DNA of 64,000 nt, taken from contig NC_081827.1 of assembly GCF_030867095.1 (NCBI RefSeq), forward strand, positions 216,941,810 through 217,005,809. Direction: 5' to 3'. Below, in pieces: positions 25,301 to 39,499 of the stretch. The notes under the pieces are model-generated. The model saw nothing but the letters and a program-made list of their open reading frames with translations. It did not search any database and was not told the DNA's origin. Each line of letters begins with the position of its first letter. The stretch's first letter is position 1. Both the position numbers and the translations under genes were made by a program. Source of the DNA: Alligator mississippiensis. Its lineage: Eukaryota; Chordata; Crocodylia; Alligatoridae.

Positions 25301-27053
25301 AAATAATTACATGTTTAGACCAATAAAAGGACATAGATGCATATTTAAACTTGTTCCTTAACGACTAATATAATGTGTAATAGTATAATATATATTTACC
25401 ATGTCTCCATTTAACTGGAAAATAAAATCTGTAATTGTTACAAACCTACAGTACAGATAATAATCAGCTGAACTGATCACTACCCTCCAAAAGTTGCAAC
25501 AACTCCTTCTCTTCCTGCTTCACTGATCTGTTAAATTAGCCACCAGCCAACCACCTGTAACTTATTTTCCAACCCTATTTGGGAAAATAGGCTAAATATT
25601 TGGCTAAATATTTAGCTCTTTGAAAAAAGAAAACAAAATATAACTCAATTTCAATCACTCCTTTCTTTCCTGTGCAAAGCCTTATAACTATTCTGTAGTT
25701 ACTAGGTGACAAATATCTATAGATAAAGAGTGTGACTATTCTTCTATTGTCAGTCAGTGTCAAACGTTTTACATTAGGCTGTTTTCTATTTTCTATTATT
25801 TAAAGATGTTTTGTTTTTAAATTACTAAAATTCACAGTAACATCAGTATCCTAGACTATGCTGTATTTAATAATTGCAATATGATGATTTGTCTTTTCCA
25901 GACTCTCAGTATCTGAACACAAAGTATGGAAAGCTAAGCAGTAGTCCAAATGTCTTTATCAGAACCTGATACAGTATTATTCAACATACACATTATAAAG
26001 ATAACTGATACCAATTATCATTGCATAATACATATATCATCATAAATCAAATATGTGTTCTCAATCTGCAGTATGAATAGAAATTCAGAGACAGGTAAGA
26101 AGAGACTAAGGTTCTGGACTCAAGTTCAGGAAGTGTGAAGACTGTCTATGTCAAATCAGTATGTTATCTCTCTCATTTCTGGAAGTGCTCCCAAAAACAG
26201 GTGTAATGGATGTTTTATTCATTTCATGATGTTCTTGAAAATGTCAGTTTAAAAGTTTAAATACTTTGAGATCAAACAGTCAGATGCAGAAAATAAATAT
26301 AAACAATCCATGCTTTAGTTTTTCATGCTGTTTTCTTTTTTTTCACTCCCACTCTTCAGTAATTATCTACAGTAAATAATAGTTGAGACCTTTAAAGTCA
26401 GCATGGGAAGACAAGGCATTAGTTGCTGAGGAGTTCTGAGGCACTGCACAGTAACCATGAATAGCATATATTAAAGCAGTGTTCATACTTAAGTACCCAC
26501 ATAGCATCACAACGGGCACAATGGTGCATCACAAATGTAAATTTGTATATTTTAGTTAGTATAATAACACATATTATTTTTGTGACCATAATTATTGTAG
26601 CTTTCTTGATTTGAGAAGATTATTTAAACAGTAAATAGTAACCTGGGAGATATCTGAGACAGTTTGTTCCTTCCTGCTCCCATTCAGCACTGGCATACTT
26701 GTCACCACTCCATACTTATATGGAGATATGGATAAAAATGATTATTAAAATAAAAATAATAATGTACCTTTAATATGACATAATTTGGCATTTTTGTATA
26801 AGACTGATGAAGTGAAGGTCAGAAGTTTGGACTCTAGAATTGTGCTTGCTGTCAATATTCTGCGGGCCATGCAATGAAACAAATCACCCTCCCACTGGAA
26901 GTTCACAGGATAAGACAGTCTTCTTCCAAAACCTAAATGGAACAACTACATTGATATAATAAGATCAAAGATGCCTTTGAATACAATGTGGAAAACAGAA
27001 CAACAATGTGGAAAACAGAACACCCTCTTCATCCTAAAAAATATGATTTTTAC
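22302..27053. other. Gene-free AT-rich stretch
   Basis: No exon or RNA gene is seen. A low-complexity CATATA/TATGTA patch lies at 23614-23694. A 19-base unit beginning CAATGTGGAAAACAGAAC is present twice in tandem at about 26984-27022. Conserved non-coding elements cannot be excluded. Confidence 0.5.
23614..23694. repeat. Low-complexity (CATATA/TATG)n patch
   Basis: Alternating purine-pyrimidine sequence of CATATG, CACATA and TATGTA units. Confidence 0.6.
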
Positions 27054-27856
27054 TAGACCTATGTGAAACAGGCTCTATCTGATTGGGATTCAGCCTTATT
27101 CAGGGGACAGTAATTCAATCCGTTGATTCGGATCACTCTCCCTAATTCGATCCAGCCGAATCTGAATCTGAAGATTCGATGCTGATTCAGTGAATCAGTG
27201 ATTCAGACTCAGGCACAGCCTTAAAAAAATTTTTCTACGTACCTTGAGGTAGCAGCGTGGCTCATGATCACTGTGGTGCTGGGGTGGATGGAGCATCCCA
27301 CAGGAGCAAGGGGGACTCTCCAGCATGCTTAGCAGTGAGCCTGGAAGTGGACCCAGAAGTTCTTCCAGTTCACTTCCAGGTCTGTCGGGGAGCATGTGGG
27401 GGGTCCCCTGTGCCTCCTTGGCTCGGCAGTCAACCACGGGGGGGACCTTGGGTGCCCCCTCGACCCAGGAGGCACCAGTTGCCAAGCTGGGGGGCCATGG
27501 GGGCCCCCATCGCACTCCCCAAGGGACCAAGAAGTGGACCTAAAGTGCTCTGGTCCACTTCTGGGTCTGCTGCCAAGAGCACTGGGGAGCTCCCCATGCT
27601 TCTGTGGGATCCTGCATGTGGCCTAGCACTGCAGTGTTCAGAGCCCCTGTTACCTAGAGGTATGTAGAAAAAAACATATAAAGCTGTATCTACATCCGAA
27701 TCTCTACAAAACTCTATGAATCAATTTGGAGGGCTTCGACTTGATTCAGAGAGATTAAATGGTCCTCTTGTTTGATTCAGATTTGAAGATTCAGCCACTG
27801 AATCGGGACAAATCTCCACTGAATCGAATCAGAGACCAAAGCTTTGCACCATCCTA
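27054..27856 (+). mobile_element. 'GATTCG' long-TIR DNA element, full copy (copy 3)
   Basis: The left end is TAGACCTATGTGAAAC and the right end CAAAGCTTTGCACCATCCTA. Both arms are about 190-200 bases of degenerate GATTCGAATC sequence followed by a (GCAC)AGC(C)TT-A/T-run-TACCT(T/C)GAGGTA block: the left arm reaches CGTACCTTGAGGTAGC near 27236, the right arm reads TACCTAGAGGTATGTAG near 27650. Between them is about 400 bases of GC-rich sequence with AGTGGACCCAGAAG motifs. There is no transposase, so it would depend on enzymes from elsewhere. Confidence 0.8.
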
Positions 27857-30258
27857 ATTTTTACCACCATTGTATGTTTTTCCTTTGTTTACATGCTGTC
27901 CTTTTCCCATGTCTTGTCTAATAGATTGTAAGCTCTTGGGGAAAAGGTGATTTCTTATTTTCTGTTTTGTACTATATGCTGCAAAATGAGGCTTTATTGT
28001 TTATAAGGTCCAAGACACTACTCTAATAAATATGTTTAATAAACCATTAAGGTGGTAAAGACCATTTGCACTGGAATGAGGGGAGTTGTCCAGTGTCTCT
28101 ATGTTAAGTTTTTTATAAGTGATTATTACAGCTTTTTTCCCTTTATGCCCATACTATATTGACACTGCTATACAATATATACCTTGAGTTGCAAGTGTTA
28201 CTGTATTAAAGAGTGTATAATCACATAACAAAGTTGAACTGTAAACCTCTTATATGGTATATGAGTTAAAGATAGGGTTCAAAGAATTGGGGAGTGAGTG
28301 GAGACAGAAATGTAAGTTCCTTTCCTCTAACATAAAAGAAATGTGCTTCCCATCTTTTCTGTGTGTTGGGAAACCAGTACTGCTCTGTAACACCCCTTTC
28401 CTTGGCTGGTGCAGTAAGAGCTCCACCTTCTGTTTCAGTTTACTCTAACCACTGAGTAAATTGAAACAGTTTACTCTAACCACCATTGATTTTATTCAGT
28501 TTTTCCATTAGCATTAGGAATAATTTATTTTGGTTCACATATCCTTCCATCCAATTCCTCAACTATTTTGAAAACCTTCCTGGATGCTTGTATTTTTCCA
28601 TGTTTAAATCTTTTATATTCTGGATAAGGATTTGCAAATTATGTAGAAATTCAGTAGCTGTACTTTGGAGGCTTTTGAAAGACATCAGTTGAATTAGAAA
28701 ATATGCAGAGAAATAGGATATGCGTACCACACATTCTTTCTACCTGGCTGCTATAAATTGTTTATGAAATGCCTTTCCCTGTTTGTCTCAAGGATTCTTT
28801 TGCAACAGAATTTGAGTGAGCTTCTGTATGCAATCTCTCCTCTTGAGAGATGAAAATGTGCCATAGTTCACTTTGCACCACATTCTGAGTTCAGAGTGCT
28901 TTTAAGCTACTGCTCAAATCAATCCCTGGTGTCACTCCACTGATTTCTTGTAAATTATCTCCAAGACAAATATGACCCAGTGCATTCAAGCATGCTCTGA
29001 AATTACATTCTTTGAGAAACACATTCTTGAAAACTAGGGGCACATTTACACTGCTGTCATAAAAGTGCAATGCAATGTAGAGCAACCTGAACTAGCTTTT
29101 ATTTATTTAGCTTAGGTGCTAGATAAGGGCTAATTTACCCTGCTGAAAAACCATACACCATGAAATCTATAAAGAATCCATCAATTAGTTTTCCTTTTAC
29201 TTTTTCACAACTTCATTTATGATGTAGCCTCAGTAAAGACCTACAAGACTGCGATAAGGTACAGAGTAGTATTTGGTTTTAATGAGCAGAATGTAGTGAG
29301 TGTTTAATTATATAACAATTAATTTATATGTGAAATGTTGCAGGAAATGAGGAAATTAATGTTGCAGTTTGTCACAGGATCAGCAGTAAGTAACATATTG
29401 CATTGCATTATGAACTCTTTTTGTAGCCTTTTATTTTCCTGCCCATTTTTTCTGGCATTAAGCCTCGTAAAAGGAATTTTAAAACTGCGTTGCTTTTTTC
29501 ATTTTCAAAATGCAACTTTGTGGTACAGGAAAAGTTGGCTTCTGACTACTTCACTCCCTTCTCAAGAACTGTGCTAAATATGTTTGCACTACTTGGGAAA
29601 AGATGTATGGAGGCATTGGGTTATTGATAGTTTCACTCATGTTGAGTGGTATTTATTCCACTATTAGATCTACTTGAAGCTAATGGAGCTCCTGGCAGAG
29701 TAAGAAGAGCACAGTAAAAATAGGAGTGATAGATCCCAACCATATCTTAGTAAAACAGTTTTTAGGGTGGGTTTTTTTCCTGGTTAACATGATCAGGACT
29801 AGGAGGGTTCAGACCATATTTTTGCTGTGAAGGAAACACTGGCTTTGTTAGGTTGCAGTTTTATTATAAACAGTTTTAGATTCTTGCAACCTTTACTTGG
29901 GAGTCTACCAATGTAGTTGAGTAGGGCCACAGCAGATATGTACCATGGAAATGCTAGATTATTGCATGGATTTAGTTGCTACATGGTTAAAAAAAATGGG
30001 TGCTCACCCCTCTGCTCACTCCCCTGTGGTTGCTGAGAGAACCAGAACTATCTTGGATAATTCAGCCAAGTACAGACATTGGAAAAGCCCTTAGCAGAAG
30101 TGCTCTATTGCACTTTACTTAAAGTGCTAGAAGTTTGAGCACAAGGCAACTGAACAGAAATTTGCTAGTTGGTTGGGGTTAAGACTACCTGCACTCGCCA
30201 CTGGGGGCACTCCCACATGCCTCCCAGGAGGCTGCCCAGCCCCGCCTCCCACCAGCTA
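27857..30258. other. Gene-free stretch
   Basis: No supported gene or mobile element. A small tandem duplication of CAGTTTACTCTAACCA lies near 28436-28482. Confidence 0.5.
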
Positions 30259-31225
30259 TTAGGCCTGTGCTAGTAGGCAGCTATTTGATCTGGCTTCAGA
30301 TCCAGCCACTTCAGCTGCCAGGGATCCAATCTGGAGCTCCGGATCAGTTTCCCACTTCGATCAGGCCAAAGTGGCTCTGAAGCTTCGGAGCTGCCTCGGA
30401 GATCCAGCCATAGGGTATAATGGGAAATCAATGAAATAGCTATAATTTTGTTGTTTTTCATCTGATTTGAATGAAACTTGCAAGGGTGGTAGCCTCTGCT
30501 GAGAGCACAAATTCTGCCAAGTTTCAAGAAGTTCAGTGCAGGGATTTTGGGGGAACTATACCCCAAATTCTTGAAAGCAAAACTCATGTCATGTGTATGT
30601 GTTACATCACAGTGGGGTCAAAACTGCAGGGATGATAGCCCCTGGTGACGCCACAAAGCCTGCTAAGTTTCAAGGTGATAGGTGCAGGGGTTTGGAGGGA
30701 ACTTCACTTCAAGATGCTGACAGGCAAAACTCGTGACATAGATGACCCTGTGTAGGAGGAGGGGAGAAAGAGCCCAGTCCCTCCCCCAGACAAGTATGGT
30801 GTGGGGCCAGAGCTGCTTTGGAGAGAAATAGACTCTAGATCTCTTATCCTGCAGTCATCCTGTACCCCCCCCCCCCCAACTAGAAGGCCCTCCTGGACAG
30901 TCTGGGGCAGGGGCTGCAAGCAAAAGGGGTCAGGGCTCTGTGTCCCTGCAACCCTTCATCCAGGCAGTGAGACACCATGGGGCCAAGGCTACTATGGAGA
31001 GAGAGACCCTGGACCAGTTACCCTGCAGACTCCCCCCCTCCAGCTGGGCAGCCTGCCCGGCCAGCCCAGGGGGGCCTGCAGGCAAAAGGGGTCTGGGTTC
31101 TGGGTTTCCACAGCCCCCCCTAGCTAGGCAGCAGCAAACCATGGGTCCAGGGCTACTGTGGAAAGAGGGAATCCTCTTCCCCCTCCAGCCAGCTGTGGCT
31201 CACAGGAGGAGGCAGGGCTGAGATC
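30259..31225 (+). mobile_element. Non-autonomous element with TTAGGCCTGTGC end and ~170-bp tandem units
   Basis: The left end TTAGGCCTGTGCTAG resembles the ends of the GATTCG family, but the arm here uses GATCTGG/GATCCAGCC instead. After an AT-rich piece (TATAATGGGAAATCAATGAA), the GC-rich part contains three approximate tandem units starting near 30803, 30976 and 31141, each with GGGGCCA-(G/A)GGCT-CT-TGGA-AGAG. The right end is not clear. No gene. Confidence 0.5.
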
Positions 31226-34200
31226 AGAGGCTGAGCCATGGATGTCCATTCAGTTCAGTTTTAGAGCATTTTTCTGCATCCTTAAAGCATAATAGGTCTG
31301 TAACTAGCCTTGCTTCTCCCACATCATTTAGCCCCTCCTTCCCACTGCATCTACCTGGGAAATGCTGCTTCCATGGGGGCAGAGCATTTACTTGCTCTTT
31401 GCCCATATGAGAATGCTCTTTCTAGTGGCTCTGGGACTTCCTTCATTTGCCAACCTACCACTTAATATCAGCCCTCTTAGTTTTGCTGAGGGACTTGTTT
31501 TTGCCATAACTATTCTTCAGCTCTGCCTGGCTCAACTCTATGTGGGTTTTATCGCACTAGGCTTGAGACTCACCCGTGGATGCTGTCCTCCTCCTGAGGC
31601 ACTCTGGAAGGCTTTCCCCATTTCCCTATTACCTTGAGGTAATCTCCATCACTCAGGGTTTTATCCGTTCCCTACCCTTCTCTGCCCCAAAATCACAAAA
31701 GAGAAACAGGGTTGGGATGAAAAACACCAGTGCTTGCCTTTATTCTGTTCCCCTCAGTTTACTCAAATCTGCCTTTAACTCCCCCTCCTCTCCCACTTTC
31801 CCAGGTATCTTCCCAAACTTATCTTTCTACCCTAACCTGAAGTCATTTTTTCACATCTTCCCAAATTCCTCTTACCTTGGCTGAAAAATGTGGAGCTGCA
31901 CTGCTGGGAGCAAACTACTGTTGTGCTGGGAGAGGGCTCCTTTTGTCCTCACCAACTGCTGAGTGAAGAAGAATGGACTCTATGCTGTGGGCTGTCTTCC
32001 ATACTGGGCTGCAGGAAACTCTCTGCTGGTGGTGGGGTGCACCTTGGCTGGCAGCCCCACTGCACTGGGCACCACCAGCCAGAATGGGCTGCTTTTGCAC
32101 AGCCACTAGTCCATGTTTGTGTGCCTGGGAGTGCAGCAGCTCTTTAGCTAGGTAATGCCAATGAAGCAAGAAGAACAGGGAGTCAGTCTACAGATTGCAA
32201 GAAGTGAAAAATGGAAGAGGAACAGTCCAATTTCAACTGCAGGAACTAGCACAATTTCTGATTATGAAGCTATCTTTCCAAATGTGAACCAGTGTAGGGA
32301 TGTTTCCACTAGTCTAACAAGACATGTCCAGCCACTAATACTGGGATGTGAATGATCTGTTCATTTCACTAGAATATTGAAATTTAGGAATACCTAGTGA
32401 AATGAATTTAACAGGATCAACTCTTCAAATGCTGGTCACCTGAAGCACCCAGGGTATGGATTCATCTGAAAGGGCAGTCCACAGACAGGTGGTTAGAAGC
32501 CTGGACAGAAAATTGGAATGCTCAATCAAGTATTTATTATCTTCTAAGGGTAGGATTCTGTAGGGAGGAAGGGAAGGATTAATACAAGAGCATATGATCA
32601 CAAATGTTAGAAATTAATATAATTTAATATAATTTTTAATTTAATATAGTAATACATTGAATCACTCAGTCTATCCCTGATAGAATTGATCTCTACAGAA
32701 CACTCAGAATCTAGAGAAATTAGAATGACTTGGGAAAGGGGTGGAGATGTTCAGTGAGAAACAGAAGGTTATGATGAAGGTTACCTCAGATTTTCCTTAA
32801 AAAGGACTGATCAAAATAGGTCTCAGTTTTATTTTAAATGAATGGGTAAATACCAATGATTTATTAATAATTTTATTAGTAATTTCATGTAGTGTTTTAA
32901 TAAGTTAGATTTTTTTTTAAATCCCTGCAGTTCTCAAATAACAAAACAACCACCCGCCCCCTCCAAAATCCCAAACACATTTCCAGTGGCCAGTGTTTTT
33001 ATTTTAAATCCTTGGTATAATTTTCTTTGTGGCTTCTATTTTTTTTATTGTATATAAGTAAAGGGAGTAAAACTTCTCTCTCTGCATTCAGAAAAACATT
33101 GACAATTTTCTGAAGGGTCTAATTCAGCTCAGATAGCGCAAAAAATCTTTTTGTTTATTAAAAATAAGCTTTATACTTAAATTATGGTGTGTCAGGTCTT
33201 TGATGTCTTGCTTTCTTAGGCCTGGATTTGGTAAGTGGTGCTGTGTGGGGAGAGACAGGGGATTTGGTTGCAGGAGTGTGACCTAGTAGTAATTCTGATT
33301 TATAAAAATCCTAAAGAAACAGTGTAAACAAGCCCTTTATTTTGGATATTTTCAACAGAAAGGGACAAGTCTGATAGTCTTAATTCAGGCAAAACTTCAG
33401 AAAACAATACTGGGATTTTTTTTCAAGGTCCACAGGGTTACATCCAAAGTTCTGATTCAGATTTCAAACACACAATTGCCCATCCTTGGATACCTTGTAA
33501 TTCTGCAACTGTGTAAATTTGTACAAACACATTTGTAAGGCATGTAGTGCTGCTCATCCAACACAGAAGGCTTAGAAACAAGAGTTTGCACAGGTATTTC
33601 AGAGCTCTTATTTTTCTCTACATCTGGCTTTAAGTATGCTTCGCTCTTGTTCCCTAGATGCTTTCCTTTTCCAATTGCTGGCCTTAGCATTTTTTGGCAG
33701 GATCACAGTTCACTCTGCATTAATGTGAATTAGCAATTTCATTTTAATAAGTTAATCAGATGGCTACATGTTCCTTAAATATGGCAATGCCTCTGTTTTC
33801 TGGTTCTTGCTCTCCAGTTCACAAAAGTTTGTAAAGCTCATGCAGAGAGTGAACCAAGGAGATCTACTTTGAGGTAAGGTATTTTTCCAAGATAGCTGCC
33901 TAACCACCTCATAAGAAATTCTGTAATTTGGAAATATAATAAAGTATCCATATGAAAAGGCTGGTGCACATAAATATAAGAATACTTGAGTTTCCCTAAC
34001 GAATTTCTTTAGAGTGAAGCTACTGCATTTTTTAACTAATCAAAGCCACTCAATAAAATAAAATCGGGATAAATTACCTACTTATAATTAGAAGGCCCAT
34101 CTGTTGTGCTTCTATGTAACAGGCCTCAAACATTTTTAGTAAATATTGGGTTTTGCCTTAGTGCCCACAGCCAAATTTTCCTTTTTTTCTTTTCCCTCTG

Positions 34201-34857
34201 GGGAAAGGAAGTCTTGTAATGTCCTTTGCAGCACAGGAGGCCATGTTTCCTTGGGGCTGTTTGCATGTAAGCATGTGGAGCAATTGAGCACAAACAAACT
34301 CTGTGTATAAATATATTGTAAATGTTTAAATGTTATATGTATACTGTTTTTACATGTTAATAGTGTAAATAGTTGGGTGCATCCAATACTTTATTGAAAT
34401 TAACAATGAAGCTCCCATTGACTTAAGTTCTTCTTTATTTGCCTTAATGTAAAATAATAAACAAACCATCTAGACAACCAGGCTTCTTTACAGCAACAAA
34501 AATAATTATTGGACTTTGATTCTAAAACATCACTATAATGCTTGCTCATAGCATCAGGAAGTAGTAAAAACTCTATAGCATTAGGATTTTTAGTAGTTTA
34601 AAACTGACTCAAATGTAAAGGGGTTTTAAGCATCTTTCATGTGAACATTCTCTTATGTATAATCATTATCCACAGGGTTAATCAGCCTGGAAAACCCACT
34701 TAAAAATGGAAATGCAAATCAAGTTCAGGGAATATCAAGCAGTAGCAGGTACTACAAAAGATATAAATATTTTTAGACTATATCTCTCTACAGTAGCAAC
34801 TTAATTTAACTGTACCTTTAAAAATTTGGAAATATCTTAAATTCCTGTTTGCAAATA

Positions 34858-34895
<38 letters not shown>

Positions 34896-34999
34896 TGTAT
34901 TTATATAAATATTTTATATATGCTTATCCATTTTAGCTTTACAGGAAGTTTTGACATTTATTGCTTCTTAGACATAAAAACGAAGACAGACCAATTAAA
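31226..34999. other. Gene-free 3' flank of SCN2A
   Basis: No exon is recognised. A moderately GC-rich patch at 31840-32160 has short open frames without motifs. A (GT)n microsatellite lies at 34864-34892. The stretch just left of the SCN2A 3' end is AT-rich. Confidence 0.5.
34864..34892. repeat. (GT)n microsatellite
   Basis: About 14 GT units, uninterrupted, followed by AT-rich sequence. Confidence 0.9.
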
Positions 35000-35002
35000 T
35001 AC

Positions 35003-37151
35003 AATAAAAAAAAATGAAGTCTTTATTCTTTTGGCTCAACTGTAATGTGGTTTACTGTTCTTGTATGGTAATAGCATTTTCCTGCATGCAGTTCACCAAC
35101 ACACAAGTCAATAATTTTAGTAAAAAGAGGAATCAACATTTAATTTTTGCTTGTGTAAGAAACAGAAAAATGTCCTGATGTGATCAATTATACAAGTTCG
35201 CTACTTAGTTCTTGTGAAAAAAAATCATTGTGGATCCCATATTATATCTAGAACAGTTCTAGTGCAGCATGAATCAACAAGATAAGAATAATCTATGTAA
35301 ACAAACACTGGTAAAGATCAAGGATTCAATGAATAAAAAGACTACCTTGAAACTTCTGATGCAGGCAGTGTTAGGACTTCAAACAAATCTTCCCCACCAC
35401 ATTTCAATTACAAGTTATATCTATTTGGAAGCAAGTGCATTTTGGACTCAGTTTGAAACTTATTTCACATTAAAATGTGTGCAAAAATACAGTACTAATA
35501 AAAAGCAGAAACCTAGAACTACCTCATTCTCTCCTTTATTTCTTATTTTGTGAAGTTCTTGAATTAAAAAGTGCTATGGACAGAAAGTAACAAAAGTGAC
35601 TGTGACATCAACCTGAAGATAATTTTCTTTTCTTATTTTATGTACAAAATGCTGAAAAATAAAATAAAATGATATTTTTACAATATTTATATTTTCTTAG
35701 AAAATTCTATCCATGTATTTTCAACAAATTAAGCAGTTGGCAACATGTCCTGTACAGTTGGGCTATACTCCATATAGTTTTCACTTAAAATTTAAGAATG
35801 CAAAGCAAGAAGCTCTTAAATAGCTGCAAACTATTGCTCGATGACATGAAAGAATGATGTCCATTTCAACAATTTGTTTCACTTTACCACTGACATATGG
35901 TTTCCCATATTAAACTCTTGAACAGTGGAAGGAATAAAGTACAGCAGCAAAGGCAAGATAAACATGCATCAGTGATAGCCTCCAAACTATCTATATTGGT
36001 GCAGAATACATCATATTATCTGCTGAAAACTTGCAAACTACACTTTTTGTGGTACATATTTGATGCAATAAATATTGTGCACTGGTCATTATTTGTTTGC
36101 TCAAACATGCACCACAGGGTAAAATAACTATTTACATCAACGGTGTTAGATTTTTGACACATACAATGTCAACCTTGCTGAGAGCAGATGATGGCTAAAC
36201 GATACTGCAGGGTGAAGTACTGCAGAGTGAAGCAGAATAACTTTATGAAGGTTGGTTTTTTGGTCAATTAAATTTGTCAGGTTAGATTCAATGGATATTT
36301 CTTTTCCACAGAAGAACACTTAAAAATGGAATTTAAATCCACATAATTTTTAATAGAGTTTGTCTCAACTACAGTTTAATGGTTTGTGAAAAAATAAAAC
36401 ATCTGTTCAATAATTCTATGGGACTTTACAGGCACATTAAGATTTGTCTTGATGAGACACCACATGAATACTGTTTTAAGCACCTCAAAATATAGAGCCA
36501 CCCTGAAACATGGAAGTAGTTAGACTCCATTGCTTTGTGCGATGTCATGTTTTTCCATGCATGATCTACAGGTGCAGCATGCCTTCATGCAAATCACTTC
36601 CATCTGTACATTATAGAGAATCAGAGAATATAATACCTGATCCCCATCCCCCCTTCCCCAACATAAAACCCATTTACAAAAATAGTCACATATAATAGTA
36701 AACAACCTGTGGATTAAAAAAATGATAAATTCACCAACACTGATTTTTGTAAAAATATGGCAATTGTGGCAGTTGAAATGCAAACGGTGGATACAGTTAT
36801 TGTACTCAAGTGTAGTATGTTAAACATGTAGATTTGTAGGTTTGCACCTTTTTTAAATTGGTCCCTACAGTCTGAGTAGCCATTTTGTCTCCTCTTCAGC
36901 AGTGTCAGCTGGTAATGAAAACAATAACCTCCTGTCAAGGTTGTTACTCTGTTTTACAGAGTTACAGTTTGATGACGAGGGGTCACTGTCTTGTTATAGG
37001 CACTGACCTTTAGTATATATATCAATATTTATATATATATTTATATATGTAAAATCTGTCAGTTTGGCATAGACCTCCTACAGGAGTCCCGTTGACGGAA
37101 ATACATCACTTTCTCAAGCTGTAAACACTATTTCATAAATAGAATTCTTTC
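35003..37151 (-). other. SCN2A: SCN2A 3' UTR (end inferred)
   Basis: The sequence right after the stop codon, read on the minus strand, continues GAAAGAATTCTATTTATG and then ACTCCTGTAGGAGGTCTATG, which I recognise from the conserved SCN2A 3' UTR. It is AU-rich, with an ATATAT patch at 37014-37048, and lacks repeats or open frames of interest. The end is placed downstream of the AATAAA at 35022-35027, giving about 2.1 kb, similar to the mammalian UTR. Shorter forms using other AAUAAA-like signals, such as near 35540, are possible. Confidence 0.6.
35022..35027 (-). promoter_or_regulatory. Candidate SCN2A polyadenylation signal AATAAA
   Basis: Minus-strand AATAAA followed about 10 bases later by a T-rich stretch (TTTTTTTTTATTGTATTT), the usual layout of a cleavage site. 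Chosen because the resulting UTR length suits SCN2A. Not proven. Confidence 0.5.
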
Positions 37152-38411
<1,260 letters not shown>

Positions 38412-38629
38412 CTAGCATATTCAGGCTGACCATAGAAGAATATAGCAAATTTGTAGTACACTATAGCAAAGTATACAAAATTGCAGTAGTTTGTATTGTC
38501 ACCAGTCAGTTAATTGAACAAAACATTCACAGTATGAAAATCGGCAAAAAAACAAACAAACCCAAAAGTTTTACAGTACTCTGCAAGACCATGCAAACTG
38601 AGCCAAAGAAATGCATATGTTTTAGCTGG

Positions 38630-38722
38630 CAAGGTTCTTTGAGTAGATTGTGACATCTTTTATTAGACCAACTGAGTAGTTGAAAAATGCTCTTAGCAAG
38701 CTTTTGGGTGCAATCACCTGAT
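38630..38722 (-). mobile_element. Penelope-like element 3' tail fragment
   Basis: Read on the minus strand this has AAAAGCTTGCTAAGAGC, then CAGTTGGTCTAATAAAAGAT and TACTCAAAGAACCTTGCC. It matches the 3' tail of the larger Penelope-like copy at 39500-40870, which reads TTAGTTGGTCTAATCAAAGC. About 95 bases remain. Confidence 0.65.
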
Positions 38723-38749
38723 ATTTTAGCTGCTATCATTATACATATG

Positions 38750-38785
38750 CGTTCGTGCATGCGTGCGTGCGTGCGTGCGTGCGTT
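38750..38785. repeat. (GCGT)n microsatellite
   Basis: Six clean GCGT units preceded by GCGTTCGTGCAT. Alternating purine-pyrimidine with many CpG. Confidence 0.9.
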
Positions 38786-39087
38786 TTCTAGGACAGAAAA
38801 CTCCTGAACAGGAGTATTATAAAATGCTCTTGGCCAACCTATTTGTATTATCTCAATATCATAAATATTGAGGTCTGAGGAATATTGTTCTGTTTTAGTT
38901 ATAATAAAAGTAATATAGATTAATTGGAAGGAAGAGCCCTGTTTATAGTTGTTGGCAATAAATTACAATGTAAGCAAATCAAACTACTTATATGAAACAT
39001 ATAAATTTATACAGAAAATTAGCTTTTTAGTCATATCTGGAATAATGTGACCACAAATTCAATGGTAATCCCACAGCAACCAGAAAT

Positions 39088-39200
39088 GCCATATTTACTT
39101 GAATATAAAATGACCCCCCCAATAATTAGATTCTATATATGAAAAATTTATAAATTTGTTATAATTTTCCAAGTATAAAAATTAATTATTGGAGGTTTAC
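39088..39200. repeat. Possible TIR of a mariner-like repeat (CCATATTTACTTGAATATAA)
   Basis: The start CCATATTTACTTGAATATAA followed by ATGACCCCCCC resembles a known reptile repeat terminus. I could not find its inverted partner nearby, so this may be a one-ended fragment. Confidence 0.35.
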
Positions 39201-39499
39201 CTTGAGTTTGTCCCTCTCCCACTGTTTAAGGATGAAAAATATATCTGCATAGGTCAGGTTGCCATGTTGCCATGTGCCTCCCTACCTCCAATATCTTTCC
39301 CCTGCATCTCCTTCTCAACCCTTTTACTGTCAGACCCTGCTCTCCCTGAGCACATGGAAATAAGGAGAAAATTTGAAAAAACTGAGCTCGAAATAAAGAC
39401 AAATTACTATGAGTACCCATAAACTTACTATAGGTACCCATAAACCCAAAACAACGGGGTGAAGTCCCCCCCAGGAAAAACAAACTCCATTGCCACTAG

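Noticed and set aside
31362-32169. Short open frames that could be exons of a downstream gene
   Set aside because: There is no conserved peptide, no splice pattern and no frame consistency; probably chance frames in moderately GC-rich sequence.
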